Part shown: positions 54,814 through 64,000 of the stretch, piece after piece
Layout: each line of letters opens with the position of its first letter
Position numbering within the stretch: the stretch's first letter is position 1
The notes under the pieces: model-generated
What the model was told of the DNA's origin: nothing
The model's input: only the letters and a program-made list of their open reading frames with translations
The model's database searches: none
Source: Acestrorhynchus altus
Lineage: Eukaryota > Chordata > Actinopteri > Characiformes > Acestrorhynchidae
Length of the DNA: 64,000 nucleotides
Direction: 5' to 3'
Assembly: GCA_034509495.1 (NCBI GenBank)
Contig: CM067518.1
Span: 7,013,695-7,077,694 of the forward strand
Position numbers and translations under genes: made by a program

Positions 54814-55974
54814 ATGCCTGCTTCTACTGCTGGATTCGGGAACTTCTTCCTGGACAGGACTTTGCCCCTGGCCGCGGGATACCAGCCCCTGCTGCCTGGA
54901 CATTTCTCTCCTGTGGGGGGCTACAGCTTCATCCCTCTGGCCCACCCCGGACACATGGCGCACATGGTGGGTTTATTTTGCTGATCTGGAGTCTGTACTG
55001 GGTTATTATAACACTTGGAGTTGTTCTGGAGATAAAATAGTAGATTTCTTTTTTTGTTTTATTCTAAATAACTTTTCAATAACTTGCAAACTGTCAAATA
55101 TTACTTGCATGTGTTTTTATAACCTCCAGAAATAAAAAAAGCTATATTTAGTCCATGTCATGATGATGAATACTTGCTTTGCATCAATACTAACCATCTT
55201 CTATCATTTTAGGCTGGTTCATATGACCTGAAGGCCGCTGCTCCGTACCCCCAGGCCCTCCTGGCACGGGCTGCCCCATACTACCCTCCGTATCGTCCTG
55301 CGGTGGCTGCTCACGACCCCAGCCGGGCAGCAAAAGTGGCCAGTCGAGAGAGCACAGGCGCCCTGAAGGCCTGGCTGAGTGAGCACCTGAAGAACCCCTA
55401 TCCCACCAAAGGCGAGAAGATCATGCTTGCCATCGTCACCAAAATGTCTCTGACCCAGGTGTCCACGTGGTTCGCCAATGCCAGGAGGAGACTCAAGAAG
55501 GAGAACAGGGTCAGCTGGGCATGCAAAGGCAAGAGCGATGAGGAAGAGGAGGAGGGCGAGAGTGAGGAAGAGGGTTCCTCCTCACAGAAAGAACCATGTT
55601 CTGAAGATGAAGGTGAGACGGAGGCTCAGGTTGTTGATGTGGAGGGTGACTGTGGAGATGTAGAAGGTTCCAAACCAGAGGAGACCAGCCAGAGGGATAC
55701 ATCCAGTGTTGTGGCTGATAAGAAGAATGAGGAGGAGTGTGCATCACCCAGCGAGCTGTGTAAAGACAGTGCTGAAGTCCAAAAACCCAAAATCTGGTCT
55801 CTGGCAGAGACGGCGACTTCAGAGCCAGTGGCAAAGACCACTGATGTCAAAGTGTATCCCAACCACGGGCCAGACTTTGGCCAGTGGTGGGCAAACTGGG
55901 CACAAAGGAGCGGTTATTTACCCACAGGTTACTCCGCACAGGACTTGCTCCATCAGAGTCGGTTACATTGTTAA
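54814..55974 (+). CDS. irx7: Iroquois-class TALE homeobox transcription factor, irx7-like
   Basis: Two exons, 54814-54966 (51 codons) and 55213-55974, joined in phase 0 across a 246-nt GTGGGT...TTTTAG intron; 304 aa. The homeodomain spans about residues 92-150. It has the three-residue TALE loop extension within NPYPTKGEK (112-120), and helix 3 reads [17 protein letters not shown]. An acidic Glu/Ser-rich segment (about 157-205) follows, then [13 protein letters not shown] (242-254), a motif conserved C-terminally in Irx proteins. It is shorter than Irx1-6 (usually 400 aa or more) and its homeodomain departs from them (e.g. [16 protein letters not shown]), which fits the fish-specific irx7. 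Nuclear DNA-binding regulator of patterning. The frame is intact. The symbol rests on length and divergence, not on an alignment. Confidence 0.85.
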
Positions 55975-56195
55975 TCTGAAAGACTGACTTTTCTTTGCAC
56001 TTTGAGCTGTCACTTCCAATGAATGGATACAAACTGTGCTGGTCATGAAGTTTACAGAGACTTATCCATCCAAATGTCTGGTTTTAAAAACTAAAGAATT
56101 TGGATTTGTGTGTAAATAGGCGTAAATTCTATTTTGTTGTACACAGTGTAAATTATAAATGCTTTTACATGAGAATGTTGAATTATTTTTGCTAA

Positions 56196-56201
56196 AATAA
56201 A
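56196..56201 (+). terminator. irx7: Polyadenylation signal AATAAA (irx7-like)
   Basis: AATAAA about 220 nt after the stop codon, giving a short 3' UTR. Confidence 0.6.
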
Positions 56202-56209
56202 ACCCTTGA

Positions 56210-57815
56210 AAATTAAAACAAAACGACTTCTGGTCATCCTGGTGGACAAATGAAATAGCTAAGGCACCTTGGCTATTCTATGTAATAGTGAAACTTGGCT
56301 GTGTAAAGAACTGATTCTTAACTGCACTTTATATTAATGTAATACAGTTAGGGTTTGTGAATAATTTGTTTATTGAAATTTCTAAATTTACATAATTATT
56401 TTAGCTTTTATGATGGGCCTGGTTTTGAAAATGTGCCTTCGTTTTCCTAAAGTCTGCAATTTATTAGCTTATGATGTATAAAATTTTCTGATGGACAGAA
56501 ATTGTAATTCAAGCTCACAGAACAATGGGGTGGTTCGTTAAAGAATGCCTGAAGAAGAATTCAGGTTTTATCAAAGCAAAGTGCCTTTAAAATGTTCGAT
56601 CCCCTTTTGAGGATTTCAGCTGTCGTGTTATCTGGGAAACCCCTGCCATTAAGGGATTTGCATATCTAGAACCGATCTGCAGAAACAATGCAGGCCAGTG
56701 TGGATTAAAGATCACAAACTGCTCTGTCTTGCAGGGTGATAATTAACGCCATTATCTCTGCTAAATCCATCGAACTGTTGACGATGTGACAGACCACTAT
56801 AGACCTGGAGGGACATACATCACATTTTTCCTCTAAAGAGTTTCTTAAGCTTCCAGATCTTAAAAGTAAAGAGCCAACACACACACACACACACACACAA
56901 TAACTGTTTTGCCTGAGATTCATAACTTAGTGATGGTTCAAATTAAGTAAAATTAGGTGGGGTTTCTTCCATTTTATTCTGTTTAATTTAATTCACTCAC
57001 ATTGAATTGCATGTATTGATGTGCAAAGGGTTGCAATGGATTTTTGTGGCTGTCTCACAGTCAGTCTGATTTCTGGATAAATTAATGTAATGGTTGTTAA
57101 AAAAACAAAGGTGTCCTCACACATATGCACATCAACGGGATTAAGCCCCAGGAGGACAAAATTGTGTTTTTCTATCTCCCTTTACCAGGGTTTAGGGGGG
57201 ATGTAAAGGCAGGGGGTGGTGGTGATGGTGAAAGGAGGCCCATCCCATGCTAGTTATTCAGGTCTCTCTATGTAAATTCAAAGGTCTGTGGCCTAATCCA
57301 GGGATAATGAGAAAACTCCTGGGTGCTAAAAAAGTGCATCTGAAATGCACGGACCCCCTCAGCGCTCATCCACTACAAACACACTGGGACCAGTAATCCT
57401 CCTGTGCAGCCTGCTACTTACAGGTGGCCCAAATGAAGTGTAATCCCAGTCTAAACATGACCGGCAGAGGGCCAGGGCCTTTTGTGGGCCACACCAAGGT
57501 GTCACACAATGGTGGGAAATTCTGGGGCGCAATCTGTTGTAAGCGTGTCATGTTCAAGCCTGGCTGATCCCGACATATGTTCATACGCTTTATTCAGTTT
57601 TCTGTCACTGAAGCGGCCACACAATAATTCGGTCAGACAGCTGGTTCTGTATTTATACATTGTGCCCTGCAAAAAAATAAAGACAGCAACTGTTATTCTG
57701 TTTCAGTAAAGGGCATTGAAGATTTATTTTTTTTTATTATTAAAGGTCATGCTGTATGTAAATATAAACACAATTAATTTAATTATTAATTAAATGGGGC
57801 TGAAGGCCCAAATGT
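56210..57815. other. Intergenic DNA downstream of irx7
   Basis: A (CA)n tract of about 11 units at 56877-56899. 57150-57560 is GC-richer and non-repetitive, possibly regulatory. No gene seen. Confidence 0.4.
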
Positions 57816-57819
57816 CCTT

Positions 57820-58310
57820 TGACTTATCAAGACCAAGACCTTGTTTTGTTTGACAACACTCATTGGATTGACAAACACACAGGACAAAGGTGAAGTCCAA
57901 TGACCTCAGCGCAGATCAGAGGATGATTCTTGATGTCTCTTGGGAGTCATTTCTAAACATCTGCAGATTCCTGGTTCAAATAATTGTGTATAAAAATGCT
58001 ATTTGGAGTTGCAGCCACTGCACCAAAGTCCAAACTTAGGCATGTTTAGAGGACTAAACGAAGGGGATTCAGCCTCAGTTAAGCACAGTGGTGGTTGCAT
58101 TGTGCTCTGGGGCTGTTTTGCAGACAGTGGAGCAGCACACTGCATAAAGTAGATGTGAAAAATTGGATACAATTAAGTGTTTTACCAAGACAGTGACCCA
58201 ATGCACACACTGAAGATGGTTCGGGAATGAATAAAGCAGTCTAACACTGGACGCTTGGAAAGGCCTTCACCAAAGTCCTGACCTGTCAAAAGTATGAGGA
58301 CAGTGCTTAA
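57820..58310 (+). mobile_element. Tc1-like transposase remnant
   Basis: The plus strand carries KHSGGCIVLWGCFADSGAAH, then FYQDSDPMHTLKMV and a TGRLERPSPKS piece. These are the GGGSIMLWGCF, FQQDNDPKHT and (L)(E/D)WPSQSPDL blocks of Tc1 transposases, separated by stops. Dead copy. Confidence 0.8.
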
Positions 58311-58736
58311 AGATTGGGGATGTGCAAAAAAACCAACAATCTTAATTAAACTCTAATTATAATAATAAAAAAGTGTCCAAATATCTAAACAGAATTCTGA
58401 CAGATGCTTGATGGTCATCAAAAGCATCTGGTCAAGGTAAAATTTTGACTTTTAAATACACTGTAGTTGGGTTGTATATATATATTGTCTTTTGCATTAT
58501 TTAACCATGAACTGGAAAACAAGCAAACAAACAAACAAACGAATCCTGCACCTTAAATAGAAGTTGAAGCTTTTTAATTGAAGAACACCAGGAGAATCAT
58601 CTAAAATTATCCAAGCATTACTATATGGTACATGTATTAGGGCTTGGGCTGAAGAAGGGGAGTTGAAGAAGGAGTTACTCAAAGCCCTGTCTGAATTCAC
58701 ACAGATCTGTTTTTAATGCCTGATTTTTCAAACCAG

Positions 58737-58752
58737 CAACAGCGCCCTCTAA
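58737..58752 (-). promoter_or_regulatory. CTCF-like motif
   Basis: The minus strand reads TTAGAGGGCGCTGTTG, a good match to the CTCF core (YAGRGGGCGCTR). It lies between the convergent irx7 and TNF-receptor genes. Confidence 0.35.
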
Positions 58753-59004
58753 TGAACACTCCACTTATCTGCCTAATGCAATACACATTTAAAAAAGGTT
58801 TCACCCGATTAACTACTTGTCAGTTGTCTCACTGAGGTTAAGCACAATACACATCACACAGAGACGAAACAGAATGTCTGAAACATTATATCTCCTTCAA
58901 AACACACCCAAAGAAAGGTGCTCTCACATGTTTAATGGGATCGATTCATTCAGGAGTTTCAGGATAAAAAAACTGAATTAGAATCAAAACACATTTCTAC
59001 ACTT

Positions 59005-60668
59005 CATTATTTAGTTCACATTTTATTCTTATATTTAGGCACAAACACATATTTACACAACTGTTCAAACACTGAAAAAGAAGAAAAAGAAGAACAACCC
59101 CCCAAATGGTCTATATTACAAAAATATGCAGAGTTGTGCAAAATGAATCCAAACAGAGGCTGGAATGTACAAATCAGGAACCAAACATGGGATTATTCAG
59201 TGCTTTAGTCCTGGGACACCTCGTCATCATTTATCTTCTAAATAATTTCATTTGATGAACTGTAGAACTTAACATATTCAGTCACTTCAGCAACATTATC
59301 AGCTAAGCCTCCAGCCTTCCTTTTTACCCTAGCCACCATCCACACCTGCCTCAAATTTAGAGAACTTAACCGTTGTGTCGCCTGAATGGTTAAAAATGAC
59401 CCATCATGTTTAACAGCACAGAAACCCCCCAAGTTGATCTTTATCAGCTGGAACTTTAATGACTTTCCCTAACGTGACCCTAACATAAGAGAAAGTAAGT
59501 CAACGCCTACATGTTCATGCTTCCATAAAAGCTCTACACCACCCAGGTTTTGTAAGCCTTAGGACGTGGACAGCATACAGAATGATAAAACTACACAAGG
59601 GTGCAATGAAAGCTTTTGCTTTAGGAAACAATCCCATAAATGAGTCTGTCAAAAATATCTGGTGTAAAACATTTCTAAGCTGCAGCTCAAGACTAGCTGA
59701 GAATTGGCTGTACAACCTCATGAACGGCATATCTTAAAAACTTCAAGCTGTCAACCAAAAGAAGGCATATGCAACTAAACACTAATCTAAACAAAGAAAT
59801 GCTAGTGTTTGTCCCACTAACATTTAATTAATTACAAATCAGTTACTTGCCTTACTTATATTTTTGTAAAATATTCAAAGATTAGACAAGACAAACTCCA
59901 TTCTGAGAGTGCTTCGATAGTTTTAACACTTTCAGCTGCTGAGAATGTTATATATGTACAGGGTCTAGATTACGGACATGACTTTTTGTCCATACCTCCC
60001 AGCCCTATAATCAAGGGCTATTAACATGTATATGTATAGTTTTATGACTTATGTAGTTCACTATATAGGGAGCAAGGAAGCTAGGAGGTAAGGAAGATTC
60101 AGCCAGAAGCATGCATGTATTATGATGTCAGCAAGCTCAGTTCCCCATCCACACAACAACACTGAAAACAGAGTTGTCAGAAATCTCAACCTTGGAGAGA
60201 CAAAAACACCTGTGTAAGCGTGAATGAGCCCGATGCGACATCATCTCATTCACAACATGAAAGCTATCAGCTCAAACTTAGAGATGAAAGAAATAAATAA
60301 CCCAATCAGAAGCAGCAATCAGAGTAACTCGCTAACGCTAAACGAACACTCATTTCAGCTTAACATCTACATCTGCAAAACAGATTTGCCTGCATTTACT
60401 AAAACACAGACACCTGCTGCTTCAAAACCAACTTTATACATAACAAAAACCAACAGGCATTTGCGGTTATCTGTGATTTAAGTCAACAGGCATGTTCTTT
60501 TTTTCTAAGTATGTTCCACAGTAATCCTGGTTGGTTCTCCCAAAACCTGTACCTTTGATAGTAGGCAAGATACTTCTCACTCCCAAAATCAGCAGCATAA
60601 CACTCCACAAAGTAATGCTTTCGAAGACACTGAAAGGGTTTTGTCACGTCATCATCCTCCTGCATCTC
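59005..60668 (-). other. 3' UTR of the TNF-receptor-like gene (inferred)
   Basis: About 1.65 kb between the stop codon and a minus-strand AATAAA at 59022-59027. No conserved coding frame within it. The extent depends on that polyadenylation signal being the one used. Confidence 0.45.
59022..59027 (-). terminator. Polyadenylation signal AATAAA (TNF-receptor-like)
   Basis: The minus strand reads AATAAA, in the context GAATAAAATGTG. Confidence 0.45.
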
Positions 60669-63600
60669 TTATAAGTGAGCTGTGTAGCTCTGAGATGAGG
60701 GATGCGTTTCAGACTGAGAAACAATAGAGATTTTGCTGTGGTCCTGATCAATGGGCATTCCATTTGCAGACAGGCCATACTTGAATTGGTCATCCTGTTT
60801 GGCTGGATCCTCTGTGTCCTCCTGGGGCATGTTCACATTTTGTTCATTAAGTGGCTGCTGTTCCATTGTCACCACAGTCACGGCAGGCTGGTGATTATCA
60901 ATACCCTTAAACAAAGCAGGGCAATGTTGCAGTAACTAGAAAAACAGGGAGTGCATTAGAATCTGAGTGGATCAGACAGATTATGTCATATAGGTGCCAA
61001 AAAAAGGAATGTTATTCTACCTTTTTCTCCAGACACACAGATCCCGTTCTGCCTAAAAGTTTCAATTAAATGAAAAGACAAAACGTTATAACAAACATTA
61101 TAATTAAGGCAAGAAGTCAAGTAAAATTATACTCTACACGAATGAAAAAGAAATCTAGAATGTGAATGAAAGTCATCACATTGCAAGTTTAAGCCTTTAA
61201 AACCCAGTGAATCATATTTGAAACATATTTAAGAAATGTATCAAAATAGACAATGAATTCAGATACATGTTTTGTGCTCCCTGGTGGACTATCTGTGCAC
61301 TGCATGGACCAGAAATATACAAATTTATAGGCAATTCAGTGTATAAGGGGTTATATTATGTTCTAGTCTGTGAAAAAATCCACTCTGAATATGAACTGCA
61401 ATACATTCCTTATGTATCCAATGTATGCAAAGTCCTATACTAGTGGATCTCAGAGAATTTGATATAATGAAAATGTTTATTCATCAGAATTTCATTCAAA
61501 GGGACAAACTGTCATTTCATATTCATTATAAGTAGTGACTTTCTTGTTTTAATTTCGATCTAGTTTGACTAAATTACTATTCAGACAGTATCAACATTAA
61601 AACAAAAATGGCTATAAATACATGTAATGAATATTAAATGACAGCTTACCTTTTTGAATTGAATTATAAACAAAATGTTTTTAATTAAATAAAATGGTCA
61701 CCAGGTCAAAAAAACTTTCTAGTTTCAAGGAATTAGAATTTCATTGTTTGATGGTTCAAGCTTTAAAGGGGATGTTTAAACCAGTTACACTCTTAGTCTG
61801 AAATGCACAGCAGGTAAATGTGGCCTCTTTCATCATATGTTACACAGATTTTTAACTTGCATGGCATTATGAACAGCAAAAAAACAGCCGAACATTTCAT
61901 GTTGCATTTCATGCAATCTGATATGTGTTGTATTTGCATGTGTTATGTTGCACTACAACCTCATTCTGAACAGCCAGATCATAATTCAAGTGACTTTTAT
62001 GTCAATTTGAAATCAATTTCATCATAACTTCTCCAGGCGGGAATAGGATCCCTTCTGGCAACATAATCTAAATTCTATGGTTAGACTTTGTGTTTTTTGT
62101 TTAGTGAGACATGCAGTTAGGTTTGGTCAGTAAATCACATTTTGGGCAAACCTACATTCTGTGTAGCTTAAGTGATGGATGCGGTATCTGTCTTACCTTT
62201 TTTGTAGCAGTAGTGAGCTGCACATATGACCGTTAAGATGACCCCAAATAATACACAAGAAATCCAAATACCCCATTTTACATTAGTCTTAGGCTCTGCA
62301 AGGCAAGCACAGGAAACATTGGGGTTACTTCAGGGATTGCTATCAAGTGTTATCAAGACAGCAGCATAGACTAAACCTAATCAAGACTAAATTAAGGGTA
62401 GGAGGTTTACCGAAGAAAGGCACCATAGACCATCTGTTAAGTTATTTACAATGGACACTCCAGCTAATGGTTCAATTATTTACACTTATTTACACATTAA
62501 CACAATAAGGCTGGGCAATAAAATGATAATCACAGAAAAACATTTAATAGTTGCACATCAAATGTTGTTAAATCAGTATGCCAATCAATTTGGCGAACCC
62601 ATCCAATCCAATATTTAAAGAGCTTGTTTCCACCTGGCATTAAAGCATTATGCAAGAATTTCTTGCTACTGGGCTTCCCCTACAGTCAGGAAGTCACCCC
62701 TCAAGGACAGGCTGAGAGACACAGAACCGTCACTATAAGTGAAAGAAGCATATGGATTGACTAGGTAGGGTAATATAGGATTTTACTAATACTTGGCTAA
62801 AGTTACACAGTGCAGTCAGCGGGATGCCGAGCCTGAAGTACCATTGACAGAGATGTCATTCTCCTTATTTGATCCATGCCTAGGATAGGATAGGATAGGA
62901 TAGGATAGGATAGGATAGGATAGGATAGAACTTTATCGATCCCTTGGGAGGGTTCCCTCAGGGAAATTAAGGTCCCAGCCACAACAAAAGTACAGTACAG
63001 AAAGGTAGACCTTGCCTACAAGAGAGTGCTACTGATATCTCAGTTATTTCTCTGTATATTCTATGTATATATGCAATGTTTGACTGTCTGAACTTAAAAG
63101 GAAGTGATACTATGTGGGTGACATGACAGCCATGTACTTCGACACAGTCCTCAAGTTTCACTTCCTAATACTACTGTACTCTTGTCAACAGGGTTTATGC
63201 TGACGTGGACTTTCAAAGTGAACTGCATATAGCCTAAAAATTCCCATTCAGAATTCCATTGAACAGTGCAGGGCTGTACTTACCGCAAATTCTGTCAGAA
63301 GTGAGAGATCCTGGTGTGATTTCAACATGGCCTGATGTGCACCTATATTTGGGGAAACACCAGAAAGGAATATTGACCGTTGAGTTTTTTTTATTAAGAC
63401 AGCAAGCACTATAGATGTAGTACATTTGACATTCAGAAATAAGGCAAACAATAAGATTTCACAATAAGAGCATGGGTGCATTTCAAAATATCTGAACATG
63501 AAATTTTTTTGTTCTTGACTTAATTCAAAAAGGAAAACTATAATAAATTTATACTCTACATTTAAAATGACATATTTTTACTTTAATGTTAATACTGTCT

Positions 63601-64000
63601 GATACCATTTGAATTTATTCAAACTCAAAATGAAATACTGTATTAATTTAAAATTCCGGATTTTATGCTCATAAAACAGTAAAACAGAAAAGCTTCACTT
63701 TACATTTAATTTTGAATTAAATTATGAATTGGAATGATATCTTTAGCAGAATTCAAATTGTTTAAAATGCACTAATATATATTCACTAAAACACTAATGC
63801 CACTGGATCCTCTGGATTAGTCATTGTAGAGATTAAAAATAAAGAATCTTCATCTAAACTGTAGCAAAGTGTTCATCTTAAATACTAACAAAATGAAAAT
63901 AAAAATATAAAGGACTGGTGACATACTCTATCCATGGTTTGCAGGCTTTGGCTGACTCGGTACTGGAATATGTCCCATTAGGACAGGCTTCACATTTTGT
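60669..64000 (-). CDS. TNF-receptor-superfamily member, partial (3' five coding exons)
   Basis: Minus-strand exons: 64000-63927 (partial), 63342-63284, 62295-62197, 61052-61021, 60935-60669; all join in frame to 176 codons and a stop. The first two encode the end of a cysteine-rich domain: KCEACPNGTYSS, ACKPWIEC, then LTSDRICG, the CxPWxxC...(S/T)D..C pattern of TNFR repeats, closest in style to TNFRSF4/TNFRSF9. The third exon holds one membrane span (WISCVLFGVILTVICAAHYC) with a YKK stop-transfer. The tail is about 100 aa and polar, with no death domain; MPQED at its middle is only vaguely like a TRAF-binding site. A cell-surface receptor, probably signalling through TRAFs if the kinship holds. 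The 5' exons lie beyond the right edge. I do not assign a symbol. Confidence 0.85.
61021..61052 (-). CDS. TNF-receptor-like gene, 32-nt juxtamembrane exon
   Basis: 32 nt between AACTTTTAG and GTAGAA on the minus strand. Encodes (G)RTGSVCLEKK with the base carried over from the membrane exon, ending in phase 0. Short, but consistent in phase with both neighbours. Confidence 0.7.
61060..62190 (-). other. Intron of the TNF-receptor-like gene
   Basis: AT-rich, with no recognisable element. Confidence 0.6.
62881..62990. repeat. (TAGGA)n microsatellite joined to a retroelement tail
   Basis: About ten TAGGA units (62881-62928) run into GAACTTTATCGATCCCTTGGG...CCCTCAGGGAAATTAAGG. This is the 'aactttattgatcccc...gggaaatt' tail typical of teleost non-LTR elements, which usually end in such simple repeats. 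Inside an intron of the TNF-receptor-like gene. Confidence 0.7.

Noticed and set aside
55511..55834. Minus-strand frames across irx7 exon 2
   Set aside because: Shadows of the intact plus-strand homeobox frame.
60483..60665. 60-codon minus-strand frame just after the TNF-receptor stop codon
   Set aside because: Short, no family resemblance, and in the inferred 3' UTR; readthrough is possible but unsupported.

Overview
This is a vertebrate nuclear window, almost certainly from a ray-finned (teleost) fish. The evidence is spliced genes with long AT-rich introns, abundant (CA)n/(CT)n/(AT)n microsatellites, and many decayed Tc1/mariner-type and other short DNA repeats of kinds common in teleosts. 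The genes are a SOWAH-family ankyrin gene, an Iroquois homeobox gene of the fish irx7 type, and a TNF-receptor-superfamily gene. There are no prokaryotic operons, rRNAs or CRISPR arrays, and nearly all long open frames in the window are noise in non-coding DNA.

Layout. 1-12.6 kb is intergenic: Tc1 remnants, a hAT-like fragment with a hexamer repeat, a 40-bp minisatellite, and a 42-bp tandem array that ends about 220 bp before the first gene. 12.8-43.2 kb (+) is the SOWAH-family gene, spread over at least 15 exons with introns full of repeats. 43.2-54.7 kb is intergenic, with repeats, microsatellites and several GC-richer, high-complexity stretches that could be regulatory DNA for the homeobox gene. 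54.8-56.2 kb (+) is the two-exon irx7-like gene with a TATA box just upstream. 59.0-64.0 kb (-) is the 3' part of a TNF-receptor-superfamily gene that runs off the right edge; it is convergent with irx7.

The most unusual feature is the exon structure of the SOWAH gene across its first ankyrin repeat. A 34-codon exon ending ...NKK is followed by a 12-nt exon (DFTS). Four exons of exactly three nucleotides then appear: GGG (G), TTT (F), CAC (H) and GGA (G), with a 30-codon exon between the second and third. Each is bounded by AG and GTRAGT and lies in phase 0. Together they supply exactly the residues the family expects (DFxxG[FY]TALHW and xHGGYT) that the larger exons lack. If real, neighbouring codons are separated by introns of up to 4.2 kb, and most gene finders would miss these exons. 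Downstream of them the last three exons show small frame disruptions. These could be recent decay of the C-terminal half or uncorrected sequence indels; the sequence alone cannot decide.
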